Assembly (NCBI RefSeq): GCF_002531575.1
Contig: NZ_NWTI01000008.1
Coordinates: forward strand, 124,001-188,000
Length of the DNA: 64,000 nucleotides
DNA from: Bradyrhizobium sp. Y36
Lineage (GTDB): Bacteria; Pseudomonadota; Alphaproteobacteria; Rhizobiales; Xanthobacteraceae
Reading direction: 5' to 3'
The translations under genes and the position numbers were made by a program. Shown here piece by piece: positions 7,828-15,927 of this stretch (positions within the stretch are counted from its first letter, which is position 1; every line of letters begins with the position of its first letter). The notes below the pieces were generated by a model. It worked only from the letters and a program-made list of their open reading frames with translations. It did not search any database and was not told the origin of the DNA.

Positions 7828-8562
7828 ATGCCCGTTGCGCAGAAAGCCGTTGTTGCCCCCGCGTCGTCGCGTGCGTTCATCATCAAGCAAGCCGCTCTGT
7901 TTGCGGCTGCTGCGCTGTTCGTGTTCGTGCTCAGCCTGACCTACGGTCTCGATCTCAGTCCCGGCTTTTTCTGAGCGATCGTCGGCAGCGCGCTGAGTTC
8001 TCCGCGCGCGGACTGCGCGCAGGCTTGACGGCGAGCGGCCGTAGAGCTCGGCAAAGGCGGCGTTGAACCTGCGCAAGCTGCCGAAGCCGGCCTGAAACGC
8101 GATGTCGGTCATGCTGTCGTCGCCGGCATCGAGCAGGCGCTTGGCGCGCTGGACGCGCAGCGTCTTGGCGAGCTGTCGAGGCGTTGCGCCGACGTGGCGC
8201 GCGAACAGGCGTGCCAGATGACGCGAGGAGATGCCGAGCCGCATCGCCAGATCAACCACCGAGCCTTCGTCGAGCGCGCCGTCATCGATCAGCTTCATGG
8301 CCCGCGCCACCGTGGAGCGCGTGCCGTTCCAGGCCGGGCAGAACGGCGCAGTCTCGGGACGGCAGCGCAGGCAGGGCCGGAAGCCGGCGACCTCGGCCGC
8401 CGCAGCGGTCGGATAATAGGCGACGTTGCGCGTCAGCGGCTGCTTGGCCGGACAGACCGGGCGGCAATAGATGCCGGTGGTCTTCACCGCCGTGAAGAAG
8501 CGGCCGTCATAGCGGGGATCGCGGCGCAGGCGCGCGGCGTTGCAGACATCGAAGCTCAGCAT
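7786..8562 (-). CDS. Ada-like methylphosphotriester-sensing AraC regulator (no C-terminal repair domain)
   Basis: The N-terminal Ada zinc domain has all four cysteines (Cys33, Cys37, Cys64, Cys67 counting from the start used) in the I-Y-C-R-P-V-C and C-L-R-C-R-P contexts, so it should accept methyl groups from phosphotriesters. An AraC-type HTH domain follows (about 85-185). The protein then ends in about 70 low-complexity residues instead of an AlkA or O6-methylguanine methyltransferase domain. Start 8562 is chosen by family alignment; 8580 or 8643 are also possible. Cytoplasmic sensor of alkylation damage. Confidence 0.82.
   Translation of the reverse strand: MLSFDVCNAARLRRDPRYDGRFFTAVKTTGIYCRPVCPAKQPLTRNVAYYPTAAAAEVAGFRPCLRCRPETAPFCPAWNGTRSTVARAMKLIDDGALDEGSVVDLAMRLGISSRHLARLFARHVGATPRQLAKTLRVQRAKRLLDAGDDSMTDIAFQAGFGSLRRFNAAFAELYGRSPSSLRAVRARRTQRAADDRSEKAGTEIETVGQAEHEHEQRSSRKQSGLLDDERTRRRGGNNGFLRNGHDGLSIMSSKNWPR
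7828..7974 (+). CDS. 48-aa single-pass membrane protein
   Basis: The ATG has GGAGAGG five bases upstream. The product has a polar N terminus (1-15), Lys20 at the membrane border, a 20-residue hydrophobic helix (about 21-40) and a short C terminus ending in P-G-F-F. The strong ribosome site and transmembrane design argue for a real gene despite its size. It lies antisense to the 3' end of the Ada-like gene, whose tail is probably not functional sequence. Confidence 0.6.
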   Translation: MPVAQKAVVAPASSRAFIIKQAALFAAAALFVFVLSLTYGLDLSPGFF

Positions 8563-8686
8563 GTCCGGATCATAGCGCATGAGGGCGGGCGCGGAAGGGC
8601 CGCGGGATGACCGAGTCCGATTGTGGCGAGCTGCAAGGCGCATCGCGGCCTAGAACGCGGCGCTTGCTGCAAACCGGAGAGCAATC

Positions 8687-9103
8687 GTGTCCAGCCCGAG
8701 AGAGATTGTCCTGAACGCCTGGAAGACCTTTTCGTCGCGCGATGCGATGCGCATCGCGGCATTGTTCACGGACGACGCCGAATGGATCGCGCCGAAGGGC
8801 AACGCCACCGCCGTTGCGCTCGGTCACACCGACCACATGACGGGACCGCACGAGATCGCGCGCTTCATCGCGCAGGAGATGCACAAGATGTTCTCGAACG
8901 TCGATATCGCGTTCCGCGGCGTGTATGCCGACGGCGATGTCGTGATCGTGGAGGAGCGGATGCGCGCGACATTGCCCGGCGGCGAGCCGTACGAGAACGA
9001 CTATTGCTTCGTGTTCACGGTGGCGGGCGACCGGATCCGGCAAGTGCGGGAATACATGGATACGCGCAAGGGATGGCGGATGGTGTTCGAAAAGGGGACG
9101 TGA
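8687..9103 (+). CDS. SnoaL-like (NTF2-fold) protein
   Basis: The 138-aa product has the NTF2-fold pattern of small cone-shaped polyketide-cyclase-like proteins: an initial helix (V-L-N-A-W-K-T-F), a strand with D-D-A-E-W, a G-P-H-E-I helix, and a C-terminal I-R-Q-V-R-E-Y-M-D-T strand. The substrate cannot be predicted. GTG at 8687 has GGAGAG upstream. It is divergent from the Ada-like gene. Confidence 0.75.
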   Translation: MSSPREIVLNAWKTFSSRDAMRIAALFTDDAEWIAPKGNATAVALGHTDHMTGPHEIARFIAQEMHKMFSNVDIAFRGVYADGDVVIVEERMRATLPGGEPYENDYCFVFTVAGDRIRQVREYMDTRKGWRMVFEKGT

Positions 9104-9191
9104 CGAACGGCGCCTGCGAGATCACGCTTGCGTGCCAGCCCTGCGGCTGCGTGGGTTGAGGCGATCGACGCGCTGACGTAAGGCTTGATTC

Positions 9192-10112
9192 ATGGATCAG
9201 CGGACGAGCGGCGCTGACGCTCTTTCTCAGAAGAACGATGCAGCGCCGGCACTGCTCGGCGTGGTCTGCGGCCTTGCTGCGGCGCTGTTCTGGGCGCTCG
9301 GCTTTGCCGGCACCCGGCATGGGCTCAAGGTCGGATTCACGCCGGTCGATCTGCTGGTGCACCGCTATGTCTGGTCGGGGATCGCGTTCCTGCCGCTGGT
9401 GCTGCGCGCCGGCGTCAAGGATCTCTGCGGCATCGGCTGGGGCAGGGGCCTTGTGCTGATGGTGCTCGGCGGCCCCGTGATGTCGCTGATCTCCTACACC
9501 GGATTCCTGTTCGTGCCGCTCGGCCATGGCAGCGTGATCCAGCCCTCCTGTGCCACGCTCGGCGGCCTCCTGCTCGCAGCGATTGTCCTGAAGGAGCACA
9601 TCTCCGCCTCGCGGCTGATCGGCGCCCTCGTCATCGTCGGCGGCCTCGGCGTGATCGGCGCGGAATCGATCGGCCATATCGGTGCCGAGGGCGTGCAGGG
9701 CGATCTGATCTTCGTGCTGACGGGATTGATGTTCGCCGGCTTCGGTGCAGCTCTGCGGCACTGGCGCGTCTCGGCGGTCTCGGCCGCGTTGGTCATCAAC
9801 GTGCTGTCGCTGCTGCTGTTGCCGGCCTACATCGCGATTGTCGGGCTCGCCCATGTTGCGGCGATCGGCGTCACCGAGAACGCCATCCAGGCGCTGGCGC
9901 AGGGCGTGCTCGCCGGTCCGGCCGCGCTCTATCTGTTCGCGGTCTCGGTGCAGCGCCTCGGCGTTGCCCGCGCCGCCGTGTTTCCGGCCTGCGTGCCGGC
10001 GCTGACGCTGATCACCGGCTGGCTGCTGCTTGGCGAGGCGCCGACGATGTTGCAGACCGCGGGCCTCGTGACGGTGCTGTGCGGGTTCTATCTGGCGCAG
10101 CGGCAGCGCTGA
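9192..10112 (+). CDS. DMT-superfamily (EamA) transporter
   Basis: The 306-aa protein has about ten hydrophobic segments arranged as two EamA repeats (about 20-150 and 165-300), with the typical F-W-A-L-G-F-A-G start and the E-x-P terminal helix region (L-L-G-E-A-P). Such proteins move small metabolites or drugs across the inner membrane; no substrate can be read from sequence. ATG at 9192 has only a weak ribosome site. Confidence 0.85.
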   Translation: MDQRTSGADALSQKNDAAPALLGVVCGLAAALFWALGFAGTRHGLKVGFTPVDLLVHRYVWSGIAFLPLVLRAGVKDLCGIGWGRGLVLMVLGGPVMSLISYTGFLFVPLGHGSVIQPSCATLGGLLLAAIVLKEHISASRLIGALVIVGGLGVIGAESIGHIGAEGVQGDLIFVLTGLMFAGFGAALRHWRVSAVSAALVINVLSLLLLPAYIAIVGLAHVAAIGVTENAIQALAQGVLAGPAALYLFAVSVQRLGVARAAVFPACVPALTLITGWLLLGEAPTMLQTAGLVTVLCGFYLAQRQR

Positions 10113-10132
10113 TCTCTGCGCGGCAAAACAAG

Positions 10133-10155
10133 AAGGCCGCCCCAGGAGGCGGCCG
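10133..10155 (-). terminator. Terminator hairpin with T-rich tail on minus strand
   Basis: GGCCGCC and GGCGGCC arms (10135-10141 and 10148-10154) form a stem; on the minus strand it is followed by TTCTTGTTTTG. It would end transcription coming leftwards past the YjdM-like gene and could also act behind the DMT gene. Confidence 0.6.
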
Positions 10156-10359
10156 CTCAAGTCTCAAGACGTGATGCAATCGAACAGGTAACCCTGCAAG
10201 CCAGCCCCGGGTTGAGGAAATCGATACGCGCTACAAACGCCAGCCCCGGCACGTCGAAGCTTACACCGATTTTTCGGCGGGTTAAGAGGGATTGTGCGTT
10301 CCAAAGCTGGAACCGGCGTTAGCCTTACCGCGGGAGGCCGGGCCACCCTGTCCGCGCGC

Positions 10360-10710
10360 TCAAGCCTTCCGCACGAACTCCGACTTCAAGTTCATCGCGC
10401 CGATGCCGTCGATCTTGCAGGCGATGTTGTGGCCGTCGCTGGCGTCCTGGAGGCGGATGTTGCGCACCTTTGTGCCGCCCTTCACGACCGAGGAGGAGCC
10501 CTTGATCTTGAGATCCTTGATCACGATGACGCTGTCGCCGTCGGTGAGTGCATTGCCGTTGGCATCGCGCACGCCGGCATCCTGTGCGGCGTCCGCGGCC
10601 GCCTCCGCTGTGCCGCTCCATTCATGGCCGCATTCCGGGCAGACCCAGAGATTGCGGTCCTGATAGGCGTGCTCGGAGTTGCAGGCGGGGCATTTCATCG
10701 CGTCAGTCAT
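10360..10710 (-). CDS. yjdM: YjdM/PhnA-family zinc-ribbon protein
   Basis: The 116-aa product begins with a zinc ribbon (C-P-A-C near residues 7-10 and C-P-E-C near 22-25) and continues into the PhnA domain ([17 protein letters not shown]). The E. coli homologue is cytoplasmic; despite the old name it does not hydrolyse phosphonoacetate and its role is unclear. Start 10710 gives the usual length; Met at 10698 is possible. No operon partner. Confidence 0.88.
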   Translation of the reverse strand: MTDAMKCPACNSEHAYQDRNLWVCPECGHEWSGTAEAAADAAQDAGVRDANGNALTDGDSVIVIKDLKIKGSSSVVKGGTKVRNIRLQDASDGHNIACKIDGIGAMNLKSEFVRKA

Positions 10711-10942
10711 GGCAGGTCTCATCAAGCGCTTCGTTCGCGGCGGACCGTAGGGACCGGAACCAGGAAAGCAAGGGAAAGCTGCGGAAGCCGGGAAGGGGAT
10801 CAGTCGAAGGTGCGATATCACCGAAACGGCGCGAGGAAGTTCGCGGCTGTCCGGCCCGGGCGCGCTCTTGAGGCAAATCAACCTCGGTCGCTCCGCCCGT
10901 CCTAGGCTTCGCGTGTCGGCGAGGCAATGGCGGAGACTGGCG

Positions 10943-11302
10943 ATGTCCCACAGCGTTCGAATCTATCTCGGCCTCGCCGTCCTTGCAGCGCTGTCGGTGC
11001 TGTTTCTGCTCAGCGTCGTCCACACCGCCGCAGGCGCTCCAAGGTCCGGCCCGCGCGCGGTCGCCGAAGGGCATCGCCTCGCGCAGGCGTGGTGCCAGAC
11101 CTGTCATGCCGTCGAGCCGCGCACGGCCGGATTCTTCGACGAAGCCCCGAGCTTCCAGGCCATCGCCGATCGCAGCGGCACCACCGCGCTGGCGCTCACG
11201 GTGTTTTGGCGGACCAGCCACCAGAACATGCCGAACCTCGTGATCGCGCCGGAGCAGGCGGAGGTGCTGTCGGCCTATATCCTGAGCCTGCGCGGCAAAT
11301 GA
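10943..11302 (+). CDS. Membrane-anchored mini cytochrome c
   Basis: The 119-aa protein has an N-terminal hydrophobic segment (about 9-32), a haem-attachment motif C-Q-T-C-H near residues 51-55, and a class I cytochrome-like C-terminal helix ([13 protein letters not shown]). H-Q-N-M-P-N may supply the distal Met ligand. The ATG has GGAGAC upstream. It would be a periplasmic electron carrier, the second such small cytochrome within 10 kb and independent of any oxidase operon. Confidence 0.78.
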   Translation: MSHSVRIYLGLAVLAALSVLFLLSVVHTAAGAPRSGPRAVAEGHRLAQAWCQTCHAVEPRTAGFFDEAPSFQAIADRSGTTALALTVFWRTSHQNMPNLVIAPEQAEVLSAYILSLRGK

Positions 11303-11458
11303 GGGCGGTCCCCTTTTTTGCGAAAACAACCCCATGCACAGTAGAGATGTCTCTGAAAAGGCTCACCATTTCTGGTAAGCCGAACTGAATTTGCAGCGTC
11401 GGGCAAAACAGGGGCATGATTCCAGTGTGCGGCTTGCCCGGCGAGGAGGCGGTTGCTG

Positions 11459-11578
11459 CGTAATCCGGATCGAGCCAACGGGTCGGCGCGAAGCGCCGCC
11501 CGATGACAGGCTCCCGCCAAATCCGGGGCAGACCATGCGGCAACAACCTGGATTGCGCTGCGCTCCATCCGGGCTACG
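11459..11578 (+). repeat. Intergenic REP-like element, copy 1 (about 120 bp)
   Basis: It begins with a TAATCCGG end and finishes with CATCCGGGCTACG, so its ends are inverted. Bases 11472-11514 are identical over 43 bases to 12021-12063 in copy 2. It contains a GGCGCGAAGCGCC palindrome. Copies 1 and 2 lie in the same orientation on either side of the VOC-fold gene. Confidence 0.8.
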
Positions 11579-11607
11579 CTGCGCTCGAAATCGCAGACGA
11601 GCCAGCC

Positions 11608-12012
11608 ATGTCCTTCCTCCTCAACATCGATGTCCCCAACGTGGCACAGGCCACGCGCTTTTACACCGCCGCCTTCGGCCTCACCGTCGGCCGCCGCTTC
11701 GGCACCGATTTCGTCGAGCTGCTGGGCTGGCCGGCGCCGGTCTATCTCCTGACCAAGCAGGCCGGCACGGTCGGGGCCGGCGGCGACCACCGCCGCTACG
11801 CGCGGCACTGGACGCCGCTGCATGTCGACGTCGTCGTCGAGGATGTCGATGCCGCCGTCGCATGCGCGCTGCGCGCCGGCGCGATCCTGGAGGCGCCCGC
11901 GCGCGATGCGCCGTATGGCCGGATCGCGATGCTGGCCGATCCGTTCGGGCACGGATTCTGTCTGCTGGCGTTCAGCGAAAAAGGATACGATGCGCTGCTG
12001 GCAAGTTCGTAG
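11608..12012 (+). CDS. VOC-superfamily (glyoxalase/bleomycin-resistance fold) protein
   Basis: The 134-aa single-domain protein has the paired beta-alpha-beta-beta-beta pattern of the vicinal oxygen chelate fold: A-T-R-F-Y-T-A-A-F-G-L at 14-24 and a terminal D-P-F-G-H-G-F-C-L-L segment. His72 (P-L-H-V-D-V) could bind metal. Function is open (resistance, dioxygenase or isomerase-type). ATG at 11608 is used; upstream in-frame sequence is repeat DNA. Direct repeats flank it on both sides. Confidence 0.78.
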   Translation: MSFLLNIDVPNVAQATRFYTAAFGLTVGRRFGTDFVELLGWPAPVYLLTKQAGTVGAGGDHRRYARHWTPLHVDVVVEDVDAAVACALRAGAILEAPARDAPYGRIAMLADPFGHGFCLLAFSEKGYDALLASS

Positions 12013-12130
12013 CCCGGATGGAGCCAACGGGTCGGCGCGAAGCGCCGCCCGATGACAGGCTCCAGCGTAATCCGGGACGTCCCCCTCGGACAGAAGACCC
12101 CGGATTGCGCTGCGCTTCATCCAGGCTACG
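12009..12130 (+). repeat. Intergenic REP-like element, copy 2 (about 120 bp)
   Basis: It shares an identical 43-base core (12021-12063) and the same terminal sequences as copy 1 at 11459-11578. It starts at the last codons of the VOC gene (the stop codon is at 12010-12012) and ends 36 bases before the next start codon. Confidence 0.8.
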
Positions 12131-12165
12131 ATCGCCAGCTGACAGGGAAGCTCCATCGGGACGAC

Positions 12166-12801
12166 ATGCCGGCAAAGCCGAAACGGAAGCTGAAGACCTA
12201 CCAGACCTCGCTCGGCTTCTTCGACCAGGCGGTGGCCGCGCCCTCGATGAAGGCGGCGCTCGAGGCCTGGGGCGCGAGCTCCAATCTGTTCCATCAGGGC
12301 GCCGCGACGGAGACGGACGATCCCGACATCGTCGCGGCGACACTGAAAAAGCCCGGCGTTGTGCTCAGGCGCCCGGTGGGCTCGAACGGCCCGTTCACGG
12401 AGAGCGCGGAGCTGCCGACCGATCTCGGCGAGGGTGAGAGCAAGGCCAGAGGCAAGACCAGGAGCAAGATACGGCCGGCCAAGGCCGCCAAGACACCATC
12501 CGGCAAGACCGACGCTCAGGCCGCCCGCAAGGCCGCCGCGGCATTCGAGAAGGAGGAGCGGCGGCGCGAGGCTGCGCGTGCCAAAGAGGAGGCCGCCCGC
12601 GCCAGGGCGCGCGCGCGTCGCGACAAGGCCGTCGTCGCGGCCGAGGCGGCAATGGACAAAGCGAGGCGGCAGCACGAGGCGAAGGCCGAGGAGATCGAAG
12701 CCGCGCGCGCCGTGCTCGACGACCGCGCCGAGGCCGAGCAGGCCCGCTGGGACAAGCAACGGGCGAAGCTCGAACAGGCCCTGCGCCGCGCGCGCGCGTA
12801 G
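12166..12801 (+). CDS. Lys/Ala/Arg-rich coiled-coil protein
   Basis: The 211-aa product has an N-terminal domain (1-95) with little low-complexity sequence, a Lys/Pro/Ala linker (95-125) and a long charged helix (about 125-210) rich in E-A-A-R-A-K repeats. No signal peptide or membrane span. Resemblance to TolA is compositional only. The N-terminal part (K-T-Y-Q-T-S-L-G-F-F-D-Q-A-V-A) looks like a conserved rhizobial family of unknown function. Confidence 0.65.
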   Translation: MPAKPKRKLKTYQTSLGFFDQAVAAPSMKAALEAWGASSNLFHQGAATETDDPDIVAATLKKPGVVLRRPVGSNGPFTESAELPTDLGEGESKARGKTRSKIRPAKAAKTPSGKTDAQAARKAAAAFEKEERRREAARAKEEAARARARARRDKAVVAAEAAMDKARRQHEAKAEEIEAARAVLDDRAEAEQARWDKQRAKLEQALRRARA

Positions 12802-12949
12802 GGCGAAGGCCCGAGATGTCACCGGCCACTCCCGCCGCAGCGGAGCAGGTTTTGCCTTGCGCTCCACCGCGCTTGATTTCTAACCAAGGTTGTGGTCGGC
12901 TTGACACGTAATCGAACCATTTCACCACAGATCATTTTTGGAGCACCTC

Positions 12950-13819
12950 ATGAGACATGTCCGCGCTTGTTGCTATTTGGTCGCTGCGATCGCTTGCCAT
13001 TCCACGGCCGCCTATGCCCAGAGTCCTCTAGTCCAAACGAGTGTATGGCCCGGGTACCCCGGCTCGATTTTGATTGCTCCGCAACAAGGCAATTTCTTCG
13101 CTCCGGCTCTCTATAGATCCGTTGATGACAGGGACAGCCTTCGGCATCCCATTGGGGTCTCTCAAATCTGTCAGCGAGATTTGGAAGCGCTTCAAGCTAG
13201 AAAGACAGTGTCGAGGAGCAAGCCGGTTACAGTCGCTGGATTCGAAAACCAATCGACGCGCATCATCGGCGGGAAAGTGAACGTCGATGCGAAGGTTGTC
13301 GAGGTAAGCTTGAACGCTGACTACGATCAGATCGTCACGCTCAGCACAGGAGCTGCGCAAGTCTACGAGTCGGATGACGACAATATCTCCAAGACAGTGC
13401 TTCGAAATGTCGGGCGAGACTGCCGGAAGGTTATTGCGGATCACCTTAAGCAACGCCGCTGGGTCTTCGTCGCGGCAAAGGCAATTCAAGCCTACGACTA
13501 CGACGCAACGTTCGAGCGTGTGGCGAGCGCTTCTGCCGCCGCAAAATGCACATTGCTCAGCTGGTGCCGGTGGGTGAAAGGCGAAGGCGAACTAAAAGGA
13601 AAGATCACAGACAAGACTCATGGAGCGGCCTCCAAGACATTCGTGACCATAGCGTTGGTACCTGCCGAAGTTGAGGTCGGTAGACAATCGATTGAAATGG
13701 CCGACCTTCAGACGCTGGTACCCGAGCGAGAGGTCCGTCGGTTCGCTCGCAGGTCTCGGACCGCCGAGTTGTCGTCGATGCGGGATGGCAGGTTTGCGGT
13801 CGCCACGGCGCGGCGCTGA
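12950..13819 (+). CDS. Exported hypothetical protein in less GC-rich DNA
   Basis: The 289-aa product has a signal peptide (1-24, ending A-Y-A-Q) and an unrecognised mature domain with five cysteines, including C-T-L-L-S-W-C. Codon use is visibly less GC-biased than in the neighbours, suggesting recent acquisition. The ATG at 12950 follows TTGGAGC; TTG at 12938 would place the signal peptide less well. A GCCCGGATG/CATCCGGGC hairpin follows at 13827-13853. No function assigned. Confidence 0.6.
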   Translation: MRHVRACCYLVAAIACHSTAAYAQSPLVQTSVWPGYPGSILIAPQQGNFFAPALYRSVDDRDSLRHPIGVSQICQRDLEALQARKTVSRSKPVTVAGFENQSTRIIGGKVNVDAKVVEVSLNADYDQIVTLSTGAAQVYESDDDNISKTVLRNVGRDCRKVIADHLKQRRWVFVAAKAIQAYDYDATFERVASASAAAKCTLLSWCRWVKGEGELKGKITDKTHGAASKTFVTIALVPAEVEVGRQSIEMADLQTLVPEREVRRFARRSRTAELSSMRDGRFAVATARR

Positions 13820-13826
13820 GGACGCA

Positions 13827-13853
13827 GCCCGGATGTGGTTCGCTCATCCGGGC
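13827..13853. terminator. Hairpin after exported protein gene (repeat-derived)
   Basis: Perfect 9-base arms GCCCGGATG and CATCCGGGC with a 9-base loop lie eight bases after the stop codon at 13819. There is no T-run, so termination is uncertain; the arms resemble the ends of the REP-like elements at 11.5 and 12 kb. Confidence 0.4.
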
Positions 13854-14040
13854 AAGCTTGCCGGTAAGTTCACCATAGCCAACCTTTCGAGCCTCGGGAG
13901 CAATTCCTTTACCATGGCCGCGACTGCTGGTTGAACCCGGTCCAAGCTTAGCTGCGAGGAAAAAATTCTGCAGTAGTCTTGCTCGAATTCTTCGGCCGCG
14001 TCCGGCTGCGACGCCGCCGCAGGCTTTTTTGGGAGCCGTC

Positions 14041-14577
14041 ATGAACGAGCATCGCGCCGCTATCAGGCATGAAACCTTGCGCACCGGAATCGTCGAATTC
14101 GACAACGGGGCGGGCAGCACCGTCAGCGTGCCCTGCACGATCCGCGATGTCTCCGGCACCGGCGCGCGGCTGCAGCTGAGCAGCTCGGCATGGGTCGCCG
14201 ACGCCTTCACGCTGGTGTTCTCGAACGGCCTGCGCAAGAGCTGCCGCGTTGCCTGGCGCAAGGAGCGGCTGATCGGCGCTTCGTTCGCCGACGGCTATGC
14301 CAGCCTGACCGAGCAGGCCGCGATGATGACCGCGGACGAGCAGGCCCGGCACCGCCTCGGCATCGGCGCGCGCATCAGGGCCGCCCGCCAGACGCGCGGC
14401 TACACGGAAAGCCAGCTCGCCGAGCGCCTGGCCGTCACGCCGGCCTTCTTGGGCCAGGCCGAGCAGGGCGAGGTGGACATTCCGCTGTATCAGCTGATGC
14501 ACATCGCCGAACTCCTGATGGTCGGCCTCGACGGGCTCGTGGCGGGCCCGGCGCCGGAAGAGGTCGACGCGGCGTAG
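14041..14577 (+). CDS. PilZ domain fused to XRE-type HTH
   Basis: The 178-aa protein combines a PilZ-like domain (about 1-90) with R-A-A-I-R (5-9) and D-V-S-G-T-G (36-41), the two c-di-GMP-binding motifs, and a C-terminal XRE/Cro helix-turn-helix (about 107-165; G-A-R-I-R-A-A-R and S-Q-L-A-E-R-L-A-V-T-P-A-F-L). The architecture suggests a DNA-binding regulator responding to c-di-GMP. ATG at 14041 is used; a start at 14029 is also in frame. It stands alone. Confidence 0.75.
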   Translation: MNEHRAAIRHETLRTGIVEFDNGAGSTVSVPCTIRDVSGTGARLQLSSSAWVADAFTLVFSNGLRKSCRVAWRKERLIGASFADGYASLTEQAAMMTADEQARHRLGIGARIRAARQTRGYTESQLAERLAVTPAFLGQAEQGEVDIPLYQLMHIAELLMVGLDGLVAGPAPEEVDAA

Positions 14578-14624
14578 GGCTTCGTTTGCCGCGCGTCACG
14601 CTCGCTGAAATGCTGGAGCGCACG

Positions 14625-14760
14625 CCTCGTCCTTCGAGACGACCGCTTCGCGGTCTCCTCAGGATGAGGCTCTGTGGGATCGTCGTCTTCTGAAGCCGTT
14701 GCCGCGCATTCCGCCCTCATCCTGAGGAGCGCGCTCAAAAGCGGGCGTCTCGAAGGATGG
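14625..14760. repeat. Pair of inverted palindromic intergenic elements
   Basis: Bases 14625-14669 (CCTCGTCCTTCGAGACG ... CTCCTCAGGATGAGG) and 14715-14760 are inverted copies of the same roughly 45-base element, each with its own internal hairpin. They occupy the space between the PilZ-XRE gene and the next small gene. They resemble repetitive intergenic elements common in rhizobial genomes. Confidence 0.75.
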
Positions 14761-14838
14761 CCGCAGAGAGAATCTCGCGCGAAATTTGCTTGCCTTGCCC
14801 GGCATCCTTTTGCACTCTTCGCGCGAAGGAGATCACAC

Positions 14839-15120
14839 ATGACAAGAACAACCGCCGCCTTCGCGCTCGGAACCGCCCTGGTGCTGTGCAGCCTTGCAAC
14901 ATCAGGAGTGGAAGCGAAGACGCGCAAAGCCGTCGTCGTTCGCGCGCCGCAAGAGCGGCTCATCGTCACCGCGCCGGTGCTGCGGCCGACGCCGTGGGAT
15001 TACAACGTCGTTCCGCGCTATCGCTATCGCCCGGAGGACGACAAGGTCGATCCCTACGGCCCGCCGCTGGTGCCGTCCTATGTCCGCTACGAGGGTTGGC
15101 GCTGGCCGTATTGGTGGTAG
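14839..15120 (+). CDS. Small exported hypothetical protein (93 aa)
   Basis: The signal peptide covers residues 1-26 (cleavage near V-E-A). The mature part is Pro/Tyr/Trp-rich, with the Y-R-Y-R-P-E-D-D pattern in the middle and W-R-W-P-Y-W-W at the C terminus. The ATG follows GAAGGAGATC, a strong ribosome site. No domain is recognised; the aromatic tail suggests a surface or wall contact role, which is conjecture. Confidence 0.65.
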   Translation: MTRTTAAFALGTALVLCSLATSGVEAKTRKAVVVRAPQERLIVTAPVLRPTPWDYNVVPRYRYRPEDDKVDPYGPPLVPSYVRYEGWRWPYWW

Positions 15121-15140
15121 GCCGCGACAATTCACCAATT

Positions 15141-15222
15141 CGTAGGATGGGTAGAGCGAAGCGAAACCCATCAATAGCCGTTGCGGAAGGATGGGTTTCG
15201 CAAGGGCTCTACCCATCCTACG
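15141..15222. repeat. Intergenic palindromic element (GTAGGATGGGTAGAGCG type)
   Basis: Arms CGTAGGATGGGTAGAGC and GCTCTACCCATCCTACG lie at the ends, with nested CGAAACCCATC/GATGGGTTTCG arms inside. The whole element can fold into one long hairpin. Bases 15223-15419 beyond it hold no complete gene. Confidence 0.8.
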
Positions 15223-15419
15223 ATCCGCCTCGTTACAGCCTCGCTGGCGCGCCTTTGCCCACCCTACGGCACTGCGCTTTCCTGGTACCTGGGGTCGGTC
15301 GCACGTACGTCTGAAAAGCCTAGCATTCTCAACGGCGTATCCAGTCGCGGGCAACGGCAATCAACAATCGGACCGAGGCGCCGGTTGGGGCTTTCGCCGA
15401 ATGGCACCATATTGCTGGA

Positions 15420-15752
15420 ATGCTGAAAGGTGCGTTTGAGAACTTGACCGCAGCCGTGACGACCATCAACACGCCGATGCCTGAGCGCATTGACGAAGGT
15501 ACTCTGCTGGCATGCCTGAAGGGCAAGATTTCCGAGCGAAAATGGCGCGTGTACGTGCAGGCGTTGTTCGTCGAGGTCGATGTATCCGTCATCCACAATC
15601 TCGTCGTTGACCGTATCGTGACGTTCGACGAGTTATTGAAGGCCATCGACGCCTGGCAGGTCACGGAGTCCGAGAATGAAAGATGGGTCAGGGAGATGGC
15701 TTCCTTCGAGGTGGGAAGATCTCCTGCAGAAGGCGCTGGTCGCGCTCGATAG
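15420..15752 (+). CDS. Putative antitoxin partner of a degraded AbiEii-type toxin
   Basis: The 110-aa product is a hydrophilic alpha-helical protein with no recognised DNA-binding motif. The reading frame continues upstream without a stop to about 15324 (no ATG, GTG or TTG), so the N terminus may be truncated by the adjacent repeat. Its 3' end overlaps the toxin-like frame at 15676 by 77 bases, as in many toxin-antitoxin operons. The role is inferred from the neighbour only. Confidence 0.45.
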   Translation: MLKGAFENLTAAVTTINTPMPERIDEGTLLACLKGKISERKWRVYVQALFVEVDVSVIHNLVVDRIVTFDELLKAIDAWQVTESENERWVREMASFEVGRSPAEGAGRAR

Positions 15753-15927
15753 TCTGGAGGGCGGCGCCGGGCCGTGGACGTTCGGCGGCGGTACCGCGCT
15801 GGCACAGATCCTCGATCATCGCATCAGCTACGACGTCGATATTTTCCTGGATTCGAGCAACGACCTGAAGAACCTCGCGCCAAATGCGAACCCGATGACG
15901 AAGTCGCTGTGCGATAGTTGGCAATGA
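15676..15927 (+). pseudogene. Truncated AbiEii/AbiGii-type nucleotidyltransferase toxin
   Basis: Residues 34-57 carry the nucleotidyltransferase signature: F-G-G-G-T-A-L-A followed by Y-D-V-D-I-F-L, where Asp53 and Asp55 are metal-binding candidates. Family members normally run to 200 residues or more; this frame stops at 83, before the catalytic core is complete. Repeat-like sequence (CGCTTCGCTCCATCCATGCTACGC) begins about 20 bases after the stop. It is probably a recombination-truncated relic of a type IV toxin gene. Confidence 0.65.

Noticed and set aside
10164..10346. 60-aa minus-strand frame ending near the terminator at 10133-10155
   Set aside because: Its stop lies close to the terminator, but there is no ribosome site and no recognisable product; left as undecided non-coding DNA.
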